Positions 56,745 through 64,000 of a stretch of DNA of 64,000 nt are shown here, in pieces. Under the pieces are notes generated by a model, which had not been told where the DNA came from, made no database searches, and was given only the letters and a program-made list of their open reading frames with translations. The position numbers and the translations under genes are program-made. Positions within the stretch are counted from its first letter, which is position 1, and every line of letters begins with the position of its first letter. Source of the DNA: Chlamydiota bacterium (GTDB lineage: Bacteria > Chlamydiota > Chlamydiia > Chlamydiales > JAAKFR01); the NCBI GenBank assembly GCA_021772465.1, contig JAJFLX010000003.1, forward strand, positions 1-64,000. The letters run 5' to 3'.

Positions 56745-57608
56745 TTATCGGCTTGCTTTCTTGGCTTTGGAGCGATAAAGATCTTCATCAGCAGCAATCA
56801 AGAGATCGTTTAGCTTCTTTCCCGCTTCACCCCTGTAGTAGGTAGATCCGACACTCAAAGAGAGTTTACAGGGTTGAAAGGTCTCTTGGTTGAGCATTTC
56901 GAGCGTATGGTGGATGTGCGCTTTCATGGGCCCATCACTCCCGGGGGCTGCACCCAAAGCAATGACGGCGAATTCATCGCCACCCACTCGACCCACGACG
57001 TCGTGATGACGAAATGAGAGGGTTAAGCAACGCGCCGTCTCTACCAAGGCACGATCGCCAGTAAAATGGCCATGAGTGTCATTTATCTGTTTTAAATCGT
57101 CGAGATCAATCAAAAAGAGATAGAATCCCTGCTTCGTTCTTTGAGAGAGAGAGAATTGTTGCTCCATCAAGGTGAAAAAACCTCTCCGGTTGTAGAGATT
57201 GGTGAGCTCATCGGTAAAAGAGAGCGCCTTTAAGCTCTCTTTTAGTCTGTTTCTCTCGATGGAGCTGTGAATCATGAGTTCAAGATGGGCAGCATCGTAG
57301 TCTGTAGGGGGAAGATAGTCTTGTACCCCGAGACCGATTGCCTCTTGAATCAAATCCGTTCCCAAATCAGCCCCTAGCAAAACAATAGGAATTGAGACGA
57401 TTTCAAGCAGGGCTTTTATCGACCCGAGTTCATCCTTTTCAAGAGAGACAAAAATCAAATCAAAAGATTCATGCTCTAAGCGATATAAGGCTTCTTCAGA
57501 TGTTTGAGTATCGGTTGATTTGAGGCGAAGTTGAGAGAAAAGGTCCTGGAAAAAAAGGGAGGTCTTGGAGTCGGCGCCAATCACAAGTATGGAGTAAGAG
57601 TCGCTCAT
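56745..57608 (-). CDS. GGDEF-domain diguanylate cyclase with degenerate receiver domain
   Basis: FTDELTNLYNRRGFFTLMEQ...LIDLDDLKQINDTHGHFTGDRALVETA...FRHHDVVGRVGGDEFAVI. Confidence 0.93.
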   Translation of the reverse strand: MSDSYSILVIGADSKTSLFFQDLFSQLRLKSTDTQTSEEALYRLEHESFDLIFVSLEKDELGSIKALLEIVSIPIVLLGADLGTDLIQEAIGLGVQDYLPPTDYDAAHLELMIHSSIERNRLKESLKALSFTDELTNLYNRRGFFTLMEQQFSLSQRTKQGFYLFLIDLDDLKQINDTHGHFTGDRALVETARCLTLSFRHHDVVGRVGGDEFAVIALGAAPGSDGPMKAHIHHTLEMLNQETFQPCKLSLSVGSTYYRGEAGKKLNDLLIAADEDLYRSKAKKASR

Positions 57609-57611
57609 TCT

Positions 57612-59393
57612 TTAATTGTACGATATAAGATCGTAAATAGAAAATGAGTTTTTAATAATTCCTTGTGATTCAAGCCATCGAACAAAGGTGTTGATTTCAT
57701 CTTCATCAATGTCTTGGTTCTTTGCTAAAAGCGGTACAGTTGTGTGCCACGCTTCTCGCTGCCAAGCAAGTGTCTTAGCTCGCCAGTCGAGGTTGTATTC
57801 GCAGTAGCAAATGAAAGCAGCATCGGGGTTTTGGAAGCAAAAATCGATGCTTCTTTGGAGAGCTCTTTGGAATGCAGCCACAAAATCTGAGGAGGATTCC
57901 CGCGTGCCCGCTTGCGCAAGGATAACGATTTCATAGTAGGGAGGAACACCAAATTCCTGAATGGGGATCGATGAGGTCTCAACTCCTAAAGCTCTCAGTT
58001 GAGCCGGTTCGATATTCCAGAATCCGCCATAGATAAAGTCTACTGCGTGGGTGCCCATCGCAGAGACAAGATCGATGCTCACATTTTTTCTAGCTTGTGG
58101 GCTGATCTCTCCTTGTTCGAGGAGGAAGTCGAGAAAATGAGTGTCTGGGCCCCCAATGCAGTAGCCAAGAGTTTTCTCTGAAAGGTTCTTGGGATCGATC
58201 TCACTTCGGTAGAGAAAACAGCGCAAAGGCTCTTTAATGAGCAATCCGACGAGCTTGAGCTCAGCGCCTCGCGCACTTGCTTTGAGCGCCGCCGGCATAT
58301 GGTTGATCAAGAGGTCGGCTTGCCCTGAGGTGAGGTAAGAGATTCCCCCTCCTTGGTCTTGCATTTTTTGAATGTCGAGCTCGATCCCTTCCTCTCTAAA
58401 AAAACCTTTTTCCAGGCCGACATAGAGGGGAACATGGTTGGGGTTGGGGAGCCAATCGAGTATCAGACGTGTTTTTTGACCCTCGGGCTCTTTGCAGCCC
58501 GGTAAGAGAATCACGAGAAGCGCGAAAAGAAGAAAGGGGAGAGCAAAGCGCCTTTTTCTTACAGGAAGCCTGCAAGGATTTTTTTTGGAAAAAAAAGTGC
58601 GCCACCGGAAGGGGTGAGCGACTACTCGCTCCAAAAGAAGAGCGAGAAGATAGAACGCTGAGCTGATGAGGGTCAAACAGAAAAGGGCTCCAAAAGTGAT
58701 TTCTAAATCGGTGTTACGCCTGCTCTCTAACATCAAAATCCCGAGCCCCCGTTGCGCTCCTGCCCACTCACCTGCGATGGCTCCCACGCCTGCAATGGCG
58801 GCTGAGATCCGAAAACCAGCGAAGATGTGAGGCAGAGCCCATGGGAGGCGAAGCTTGATAAAAGTTTGCCATGCGGTCGCCTCATTCGCTTCGAAAAATT
58901 CTAGCATCTCAGGGGGAGTTGATTTGAGTCCTTGGTAGATGTTGAGGGTGAGGGGAAAAAAAATCATCAGAGCAGTGGGGATCGCAATCGCTGTATACCC
59001 CCACCCAAACCAAAGGACCATGATCGGAGCGAGCGTGAACATGGGAAGGCATTGAATCACAATGAATAGGGGTTGTAAAACCGAGCGTGTCGAAGGGAGG
59101 CGGATCATCAACCAACCGAGAGGGAAAGCAGCAGCGGTTGCGAGGAAAAAACCTCCTAACATCTCCATCAAAGTGGCCGTTGTATGGAGGAAGAATCGTC
59201 CTCTCAGCTCAATTAGAGCAGCCCCCACTTCTGAGGGAGCTGGAAGAATAAAGAGAAAATGAGAGAAGTGTCTTGCAGCTAACTCCCAAGTAACCAAAAG
59301 AGTAAGAGAGAAAAGCAAGAGGGGGAATGCTCTTTTCAACATAAGGTTCAAGTCTACCCTTTCCTCAAAGCCACCGTCAAGTACTCTTGACAA
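57612..59393 (-). CDS. ABC transporter permease (SsuC/TauC-like) fused to SsuA/Thi5-like substrate-binding domain
   Basis: Permease EWAGAQRGLGILMLESRRNTDLEITFGAL; SBP part LDWLPNPNHVPLYVGLEKGFFREEGIELDI...DQGGGISYLTSGQADLLI in one ORF. Confidence 0.9.
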   Translation of the reverse strand: MSRVLDGGFEERVDLNLMLKRAFPLLLFSLTLLVTWELAARHFSHFLFILPAPSEVGAALIELRGRFFLHTTATLMEMLGGFFLATAAAFPLGWLMIRLPSTRSVLQPLFIVIQCLPMFTLAPIMVLWFGWGYTAIAIPTALMIFFPLTLNIYQGLKSTPPEMLEFFEANEATAWQTFIKLRLPWALPHIFAGFRISAAIAGVGAIAGEWAGAQRGLGILMLESRRNTDLEITFGALFCLTLISSAFYLLALLLERVVAHPFRWRTFFSKKNPCRLPVRKRRFALPFLLFALLVILLPGCKEPEGQKTRLILDWLPNPNHVPLYVGLEKGFFREEGIELDIQKMQDQGGGISYLTSGQADLLINHMPAALKASARGAELKLVGLLIKEPLRCFLYRSEIDPKNLSEKTLGYCIGGPDTHFLDFLLEQGEISPQARKNVSIDLVSAMGTHAVDFIYGGFWNIEPAQLRALGVETSSIPIQEFGVPPYYEIVILAQAGTRESSSDFVAAFQRALQRSIDFCFQNPDAAFICYCEYNLDWRAKTLAWQREAWHTTVPLLAKNQDIDEDEINTFVRWLESQGIIKNSFSIYDLISYN

Positions 59394-59421
59394 TCGTCTG
59401 GCTGTTGATTACAAGCCAGAC

Positions 59422-60798
59422 ATGAAGATGCGAAAAGAATCGGATAGCTTAGGCGAGATAAAGGTCCCTGAAAAAGTCTATTGGGGAGCTCAAACGGCTC
59501 GCTCCCTTCACCATTTTTCCATTGGACAGGAGAAGATTCCTCGAGAGGTGATCCGATCCTACGCTCGTCTTAAACGGGCTGCAGCTAAAACGAATGGGGA
59601 GCTAGGTCTGATTTCTCCAGATCGAGTCGAGTTGATTGTCACAGCTGCAACAGAGATTATCGATGGGGAGCTGGCCGACCAGTTTCCCTTGAGCGTATGG
59701 CAAACTGGGAGTGGCACGCAAACCAATATGAATCTCAATGAGGTGATCGCGTGCCGTGCAAACGAGATAGCGGGGGAGCCAAGGGGGAGTAAATCGCCAG
59801 TCCATCCCAACGACCATGTCAATTGCTCGCAATCTTCTAATGACACTTTTCCGACCGTGATGCACCTTGCAGCCGTGCGCGGGCTCAAAGAGAATTTACT
59901 TCCGAAGCTGGATGCACTTAGCGAGCAACTTCAATCCAAAGCAACACAATTTGAACCTCTTCTCAAGATTGGTCGGACTCACCTGATGGACGCCGTCCCT
60001 CTCACTCTCGGCCAGGAGTTTTCAGGGTATGCTGCTCAAATAAAGCATCATGCCCAGGAGGTGGAAAAATCTCTTCCAGCGCTTTATGAACTAGCGATTG
60101 GAGCCACTGCAGTGGGTACTGGGCTCAACGCCCCCCCTGAATTTTCCCAAAAGGTGTGCAAGCTGCTATCGAGCGAGTCGGGTCTTCCCTTTCGACCCGC
60201 TGCGAACAAATTTGCAGCCCTTGCCGCGCACGACCCTTTGGTGTCAGCGCATGGGGCCCTGCGAGGGCTTGCATGCGCTTTGATCAAGATCGCTACAGAC
60301 CTGAGCTTGCTCGGCTCAGGCCCCCGTTGCGGTTTCGGTGAGCTCATTTTTCCCAAAAATGAGCCTGGCTCTTCCATCATGCCTGGGAAGGTCAACCCCA
60401 CCCAGTGTGAAGCGCTCACGATGATTGCGGTTCATGTTCTGGGCAATGACCAGGCAATCGCTATAGGCGGTTCTAGGGGTAATTTTGAATTGAACGTCTT
60501 AAAGCCGATGATCATTTATAACTTTCTCAACTCTATTGAGCTATTAAGCGATGGGATAGGGGCTTTCACCACCTATTTTTTATCTGGCCTCGAAGCGAAT
60601 CGGGAGCAACTGAGTCAAAATCTGGAAAGATCGCTTATGCTTGTCACAGCGCTTAGTCCCCGCATCGGTTACGACAAAGCGGCGGAGATTGCCCAAAAAG
60701 CTTATAACGAAAATTGTACTCTGAAAGAGGCTTGCATCGATCTGGGTTATTTGGATGCTAAGGAATTTGATGAGCTGATCAACGCATTGCTTGTTTGA
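59422..60798 (+). CDS. fumC: Fumarate hydratase class II
   Basis: WQTGSGTQTNMNLNEVIACRA; NDHVNCSQSSNDTFPT; GSSIMPGKVNPTQCE. Confidence 0.97.
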   Translation: MKMRKESDSLGEIKVPEKVYWGAQTARSLHHFSIGQEKIPREVIRSYARLKRAAAKTNGELGLISPDRVELIVTAATEIIDGELADQFPLSVWQTGSGTQTNMNLNEVIACRANEIAGEPRGSKSPVHPNDHVNCSQSSNDTFPTVMHLAAVRGLKENLLPKLDALSEQLQSKATQFEPLLKIGRTHLMDAVPLTLGQEFSGYAAQIKHHAQEVEKSLPALYELAIGATAVGTGLNAPPEFSQKVCKLLSSESGLPFRPAANKFAALAAHDPLVSAHGALRGLACALIKIATDLSLLGSGPRCGFGELIFPKNEPGSSIMPGKVNPTQCEALTMIAVHVLGNDQAIAIGGSRGNFELNVLKPMIIYNFLNSIELLSDGIGAFTTYFLSGLEANREQLSQNLERSLMLVTALSPRIGYDKAAEIAQKAYNENCTLKEACIDLGYLDAKEFDELINALLV

Positions 60799-62542
60799 AT
60801 TTTTCCACACGGAGGAGTTCTCTCGAAAATTCAAGGCTTGAATTGGTATGCAAAAAGATGTGGTCAACCCCAATTAGTTCATCTAAGTGGTATCGCTGCA
60901 AATCTTGGAGGGGACCTCGCTTTACCCCTGCGAGCAAAAGCACGGTTTTTTGCCGCTTGCACTCTCTATAGAACTCCTCGAGCGCATGCATTCCCGAAGC
61001 GTCGATGGTGGGTACTTGGCGCATCCTGAGGATAAAGATCTTGGGGGGCCTTTCTAGCTCATTGAGAAGGTTCTTCAACCGGTCTGCAACACCGAAGAAA
61101 AAAGGCCCATTAATTTCGTAAATCTCTACCCCTAGGGGGACTTCTTTTTTACTGATCATTTCATGGTCGATAGCTCGCTTTTCAATGTCTCGAGCTTCAT
61201 CTTCAAAATACTGGGTGGTGGAGACTACATCAGAGAGATCGCTCATCTGCTTCATAAAGAGAAATGCTGCCAAAATCATGCCGACTTGCACAGCAGCTGT
61301 AATGTTGATTAAGACCGTGAGGGTAAAGACGGTGACGAGGACCACCACATCTTTTTTCGGCGCTGTGAAGAGGTGAACGAAGTGGTGAATCTCGCTCATG
61401 TTCCAGGCTACCATCAGAAGAACTGCTGCGAGTGCTGTGAGAGGAATTTGAGCTGCTAGGGGGGCTAAGAAAAAAAGGATGAGAAAGATTACCCCTGCAT
61501 GGATGATCCCAGCGAATGGAGTACGCGCCCCCGATTTCACATTGGCGGCAGTGCGAGAGAGAGAGCCGCTTGAGGGCATCCCCCCGAAAAGTGCGGCCCC
61601 GATATTTGCAAATCCTTGGCCTAAGAGCTCACAATTTGACTGATGACGCCACCCCGTCATCCCTTCAGCTACAACAGATGCGAGCAGCGACTCCATTCCC
61701 GCAAGCAAGGCGATCGTGATCGCTTCTGGCACCAAATTCATGGCCTCATTGAAGGGGAGGTGAGGAAGTGAAGGTGTTGGAAGTCCTCTGGGAATGGGGC
61801 CATAGAGGCTTCCGATGGTGGGGACATCGATTCGGAAAAGCCATGTAAAAAAAGCGGTTACGACAAGCGCAATGAGCATTCCCGGGAGGTGGGGGCGGTA
61901 GCGGCGGAAGTAGAGGATGATTCCAAGTGTGCTCAAGCCCACTAAGCCCACTTTAGGGCTCCACGTGCTGAGAGCCTCCCAATAAGCGTGCCATTTGCTT
62001 AGGAAATCGATCGGGGTGACGCCCATGGAGAGACCAAGAAAATCTTTTACTTGGGAAGAAAAGATCACCACAGCGATCCCCGTTGTCAGCCCGGTGGCTA
62101 CTGGATAGGGGATATATTTGATGTAAGCGCCTAGCCCAGCAAGGGCAAAGAAGATCAAAATGACACCGGCCATGAGCGTTGCCATGAGCATTCCTTCAAA
62201 GCCGTGCCGAAGCATGATCCCATAGAGAATGACAATAAATGTGCTAGTAGGCCCCCCTATGAGGACTCGACTGCCGCCCAAAGCCGAGGTGAGAAACCCG
62301 GCGACAACAGCTGTAAAAAGACCCCTTTCAGGAGAAACGCCTGCACCAATTGCCACCGCAAGAGCTAGGGGAAAGGCAATAGCTGCTACAGAGATCCCTG
62401 CCAGCAAGTCTTTGCGAAACGTCTCAAGCGAGAGTCCCTCCTGAAGGCATTGAAATGACTTGGGAATAAATGTTTTCAGTCTCTTGGAGAACGACATACT
62501 TGTCATGACTCTTATTTTTTCTGATTCGCAAACCCTTGTCAA
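60779..62542 (-). CDS. SulP-family anion transporter with STAS domain
   Basis: AIAFPLALAVAIGAGVSPERGLFTAVVAGFLTSALGGSRVLIGGPTSTF; STAS PTIDASGMHALEEFY. Confidence 0.93.
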   Translation of the reverse strand: MTRVCESEKIRVMTSMSFSKRLKTFIPKSFQCLQEGLSLETFRKDLLAGISVAAIAFPLALAVAIGAGVSPERGLFTAVVAGFLTSALGGSRVLIGGPTSTFIVILYGIMLRHGFEGMLMATLMAGVILIFFALAGLGAYIKYIPYPVATGLTTGIAVVIFSSQVKDFLGLSMGVTPIDFLSKWHAYWEALSTWSPKVGLVGLSTLGIILYFRRYRPHLPGMLIALVVTAFFTWLFRIDVPTIGSLYGPIPRGLPTPSLPHLPFNEAMNLVPEAITIALLAGMESLLASVVAEGMTGWRHQSNCELLGQGFANIGAALFGGMPSSGSLSRTAANVKSGARTPFAGIIHAGVIFLILFFLAPLAAQIPLTALAAVLLMVAWNMSEIHHFVHLFTAPKKDVVVLVTVFTLTVLINITAAVQVGMILAAFLFMKQMSDLSDVVSTTQYFEDEARDIEKRAIDHEMISKKEVPLGVEIYEINGPFFFGVADRLKNLLNELERPPKIFILRMRQVPTIDASGMHALEEFYRECKRQKTVLLLAGVKRGPLQDLQRYHLDELIGVDHIFLHTNSSLEFSRELLRVEKFKQAMR

Positions 62543-62571
62543 GCATTCTCAATTCCGATAAGCTATTGCCC

Positions 62572-63828
62572 ATGTTAATTCACGCTGGACTTCTTATTTT
62601 CTTTGGTATTGGTTACTTGGCTATCATTTTCGAAAATTTACTTCACGTCAACAAAGCTGCAGTCGCTCTTGTCATGGGAGTAATCTGTTGGCTTATTTTC
62701 TTTGCCGGCCACCATTCGGGGTTGACCTCCCACAGTATGACGAAGGAGATATCTGACGTCGCACAAATCATTTTTTTTCTCCTCGCTGCGATGGTGATCG
62801 TTGAGTTGATCGACTCCCACCAGGGGTTCAAGATCATCACCGATCTCCTCTATTGCTCGTCTAAGCGACGGATGCTCTGGTTTTTAATCGGAATCTCTTT
62901 TTTCATGTCCGCAACTCTAGATAATTTAACTAGCATGATTGTGATGATTTCACTTCTCAAAAAAATGGTTAAAGACACGAAAGATCGGTGGATGATCGGG
63001 TCTATACTCGTCATTGCCGTCAATGCAGGGGGCGCTTGGACTCCTATTGGGGATGTGACGACAACTCTTCTTTGGATTAATGACAAGATTACCACTTGGG
63101 CTGTCATCAAGACTCTCTTCCTACCCTCCCTAGCCTGCGTTTTAGTCGCAGGGCTTCTGGCATCGCTTGTGATCAAGGGAGAGAACCAGCCCGTGCATAG
63201 CTCACTTCAAGTTCCGATGCAGCCTGGGGCCCGGCGTGTGCTTCTCCTCGGGGTCTTGTCGCTTGTGATGATTCCTGTTTGGAAAGCAACGCTTGGACTT
63301 CCTCCTTTCATGGGCGCTCTCATAGGCCTCGGGATTTTGTGGCTCATCACTGATATCATCCATTTTAAACATGGAGAGAAAAGGTGGCACTTGCGAGTCG
63401 TGCATATCCTCACAAAAATTGATACTTCGGGGATTCTATTTTTCTTGGGGATCCTTCTCGCAATCGATGCGCTTGCCTCTGCTGGTCTACTCAAATCCTT
63501 TGCAGAGCTCCTGCAACAATGGCTCCCAAATCAGAGTTATGTTGCTGTTTTTTTAGGGCTCATATCAAGTGTTATTGACAATGTGCCGCTTGTGGCTGCG
63601 AGCATGGGAATGTACGATATGCAGACCTACCCAGTCGACTCGCGGTTATGGCAGCTGATTGCTTATGCAGCGGGTACTGGTGGGAGTATCTTAATCATTG
63701 GATCTGCTGCAGGGGTCGCTTTTATGGGGCTCGAGAAAATCGACTTCATCTGGTACATGAAGCGAGTCTCATGGATTGCTCTTACTAGCTATTTTGCAGG
63801 TCTGGGCGTTTTCTTTCTGATGAATTAG
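62572..63828 (+). CDS. NhaD-like Na+/H+ antiporter
   Basis: AAVALVMGVICWLIFFAGHHSG; SATLDNLTSMIVMISLL; AVNAGGAWTPIGDVTTTLLW; VIDNVPLVAASMGMY. Confidence 0.9.
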   Translation: MLIHAGLLIFFGIGYLAIIFENLLHVNKAAVALVMGVICWLIFFAGHHSGLTSHSMTKEISDVAQIIFFLLAAMVIVELIDSHQGFKIITDLLYCSSKRRMLWFLIGISFFMSATLDNLTSMIVMISLLKKMVKDTKDRWMIGSILVIAVNAGGAWTPIGDVTTTLLWINDKITTWAVIKTLFLPSLACVLVAGLLASLVIKGENQPVHSSLQVPMQPGARRVLLLGVLSLVMIPVWKATLGLPPFMGALIGLGILWLITDIIHFKHGEKRWHLRVVHILTKIDTSGILFFLGILLAIDALASAGLLKSFAELLQQWLPNQSYVAVFLGLISSVIDNVPLVAASMGMYDMQTYPVDSRLWQLIAYAAGTGGSILIIGSAAGVAFMGLEKIDFIWYMKRVSWIALTSYFAGLGVFFLMN

Positions 63829-63836
63829 ACGATATT

Positions 63837-64000
63837 TTACACAACAGAGAGCGACTTAGGCACCTGAAATACAACATCTTCTGTTGTAAATACGACGTCC
63901 TCAACTTCTCGAACTCCCAGCTCTATTAGCCGCTCGATGCACTCTTGGACGACTCCTTCGGGAGTGGAGGCTCCTGCTGTTAAGCCGATTGTGTGAATCT
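63837..64000 (-). CDS. ispH: 4-hydroxy-3-methylbut-2-enyl diphosphate reductase, C-terminal end (truncated by window edge)
   Basis: Reverse strand reads IHTIGLTAGASTPEGVVQECIERLIELGVREVEDVVFTTEDVVFQVPKSLSVV*. Confidence 0.85.
   Translation of the reverse strand, partial: IHTIGLTAGASTPEGVVQECIERLIELGVREVEDVVFTTEDVVFQVPKSLSVV

Noticed and set aside
1-64000. CRISPR arrays, rRNA genes, prophage structural genes
   Set aside because: No regularly spaced repeat array, rRNA-like sequence or capsid/tail/terminase-like ORF noticed on either strand

Overview
The window reads as a chromosomal segment from a member of the Chlamydiota, probably an environmental (non-Chlamydiaceae) lineage. This is inferred from gene content and order only: nrdB-nrdA-pssA, nusB-murB, infC-rpmI-rplT-pheS, lptG-lptF-tilS-ftsH, pnp-rpsO, tadA, map, marC, an SsuC/SsuA-like fusion, fumC, SulP and ispH. 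That order matches what I remember of the C. trachomatis CT826-CT859 backbone. Accessory material interrupts this backbone. (i) The first ~3.6 kb is a decayed island: an ISAs1-type transposase end, RhuM, a frameshifted AbiE pair, a tRNA-Met 3' half, a truncated YhcG/DUF1016 gene and a MITE-like element. (ii) Downstream of tRNA-Ser(TGA) at 20.4-26.4 kb there is a 3'-end tRNA duplication, a hairpin cluster, another AbiEi remnant and cargo genes. (iii) An arginine-succinyltransferase (AST) operon lies at 46-52 kb. The strongest candidate for something undescribed is a 366-aa ThrRS-derived protein (17192..18292). It lacks the catalytic core and the anticodon-binding domain, and it sits where thrS normally precedes infC-rpmI-rplT-pheS. 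Other leads are an AST operon with an M20 peptidase in the AstE slot, three tandem small paralogs in a T3S-effector-like position, an Inc-like coiled-coil membrane protein, an apparently intact GGDEF protein with a degenerate receiver, and a rhomboid homologue lacking the catalytic His. All calls come from reading the sequence and ORF translations; no searches were run.
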